Shown: positions 63,784-64,000 of the stretch, in pieces
How positions within the stretch are numbered: the stretch's first letter is position 1
Layout of the letters: every line of letters begins with the position of its first letter
Origin: Macrosoma leucophasiata
Lineage: Eukaryota; Arthropoda; Insecta; Lepidoptera; Hedylidae
Length of the DNA: 64,000 nucleotides
NCBI GenBank assembly: GCA_036365455.1
Contig: JAWQUS010000027.1
Location: forward strand, 14,062,501-14,126,500
Reading direction: 5' to 3'
Notes under the pieces: model-generated
Seen by the model: only the letters and a program-made list of their open reading frames with translations
Told to the model about the DNA's origin: nothing
Database searches by the model: none
Program-made: the position numbers and the translations under genes

Positions 63784-64000
63784 ATTAGTCACATTTTGAT
63801 AGGTACATATCAGCATTATGAACTTAAAGTATCTAATTTTGTCTCTACCTTATACCAATAAACCTTGATTTGAAGTCAGAATTAAAGTTACAGCAAAGTT
63901 CGATAGTTTAAATACTCTTACACGGAACCGGACCGTATCATGTAGAGTATTACATAGGCCTCCAGCAAGGATCGAAAATCCTCGGCCTGCCGATCGATTT
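63784..64000. other. No recognised feature
   Basis: Nothing recognised up to the window end. Confidence 0.4.

Overview
The window reads as animal nuclear DNA, almost certainly from a moth or butterfly (Lepidoptera). The inference rests on AT-rich, intron-sparse sequence full of TAGGTAGGTACCTA-type runs, on many copies of repeats ending in ACTAGCT...GACTTCGTCCGCG that are typical of lepidopteran genomes, and on mariner, hAT, Penelope-like and CR1/Jockey/RTE-type remnants. No bacterial, viral or CRISPR features were seen. No species can be named from the sequence alone.

Only one convincing host protein gene is present: an intronless coding sequence at 37,990-40,500 (+) for an 836-residue leucine-rich-repeat single-pass membrane protein. 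It lies behind a GC-rich 5' region (37,490-37,720). Its start is preceded directly by the stop codon of a 34-codon upstream ORF. It sits in the least repeat-invaded few kilobases of the window.

Most of the remainder is mobile DNA in several recurrent families, named here for convenience. Family A is a tRNA-headed SINE whose tail resembles the 3' end of a LINE also present here. Family B is an A-tailed repeat of about 290 bp with at least twelve copies. Family C is the CTAGCT...TTCGTCCGCG-ended lepidopteran repeat. Family D is a foldback element with a tRNA-like core. Family E is a 0.8-kb element, one copy of which is split by a mariner. Family F is a 310-bp element with GGGCCCGCACCTTG near its ends. 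Family G is a large foldback element. Datable insertions include a 3.0-kb hAT element with an exact 8-bp target duplication (20,916-23,935), a 182-bp hAT MITE with an exact 8-bp duplication (52,586-52,767), a Harbinger-like MITE with a TAA duplication (41,847-42,234), and a full-length but broken mariner (62,182-63,465).

Layout: 0-8.5 kb, LINE, mariner and SINE debris; 8.6-12.3 kb, a 16-bp tandem array leading into a 2.86-kb near-perfect palindrome; 12.3-20.7 kb, SINEs and foldback elements; 20.9-23.9 kb, the hAT element; 25-29 kb, a LINE ORF1 remnant, a diverged duplication and MITEs; 29.7-33 kb, a roughly 450-bp tandem family interrupted by a Penelope-like element; 33-37 kb, SINE and family B copies; 37.4-42.8 kb, the LRR gene; 43-47 kb, foldbacks and tandem repeats; 47-59 kb, sparse LINE relics and mostly unrecognised DNA; 59.3-60.4 kb, a large foldback; 61-64 kb, the nested mariner. 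Apart from the LRR gene, no set of genes forms a pathway. The main interest is in genome architecture: the palindrome, nested insertions, the tRNA-like foldback family and the SINE-LINE tail sharing.
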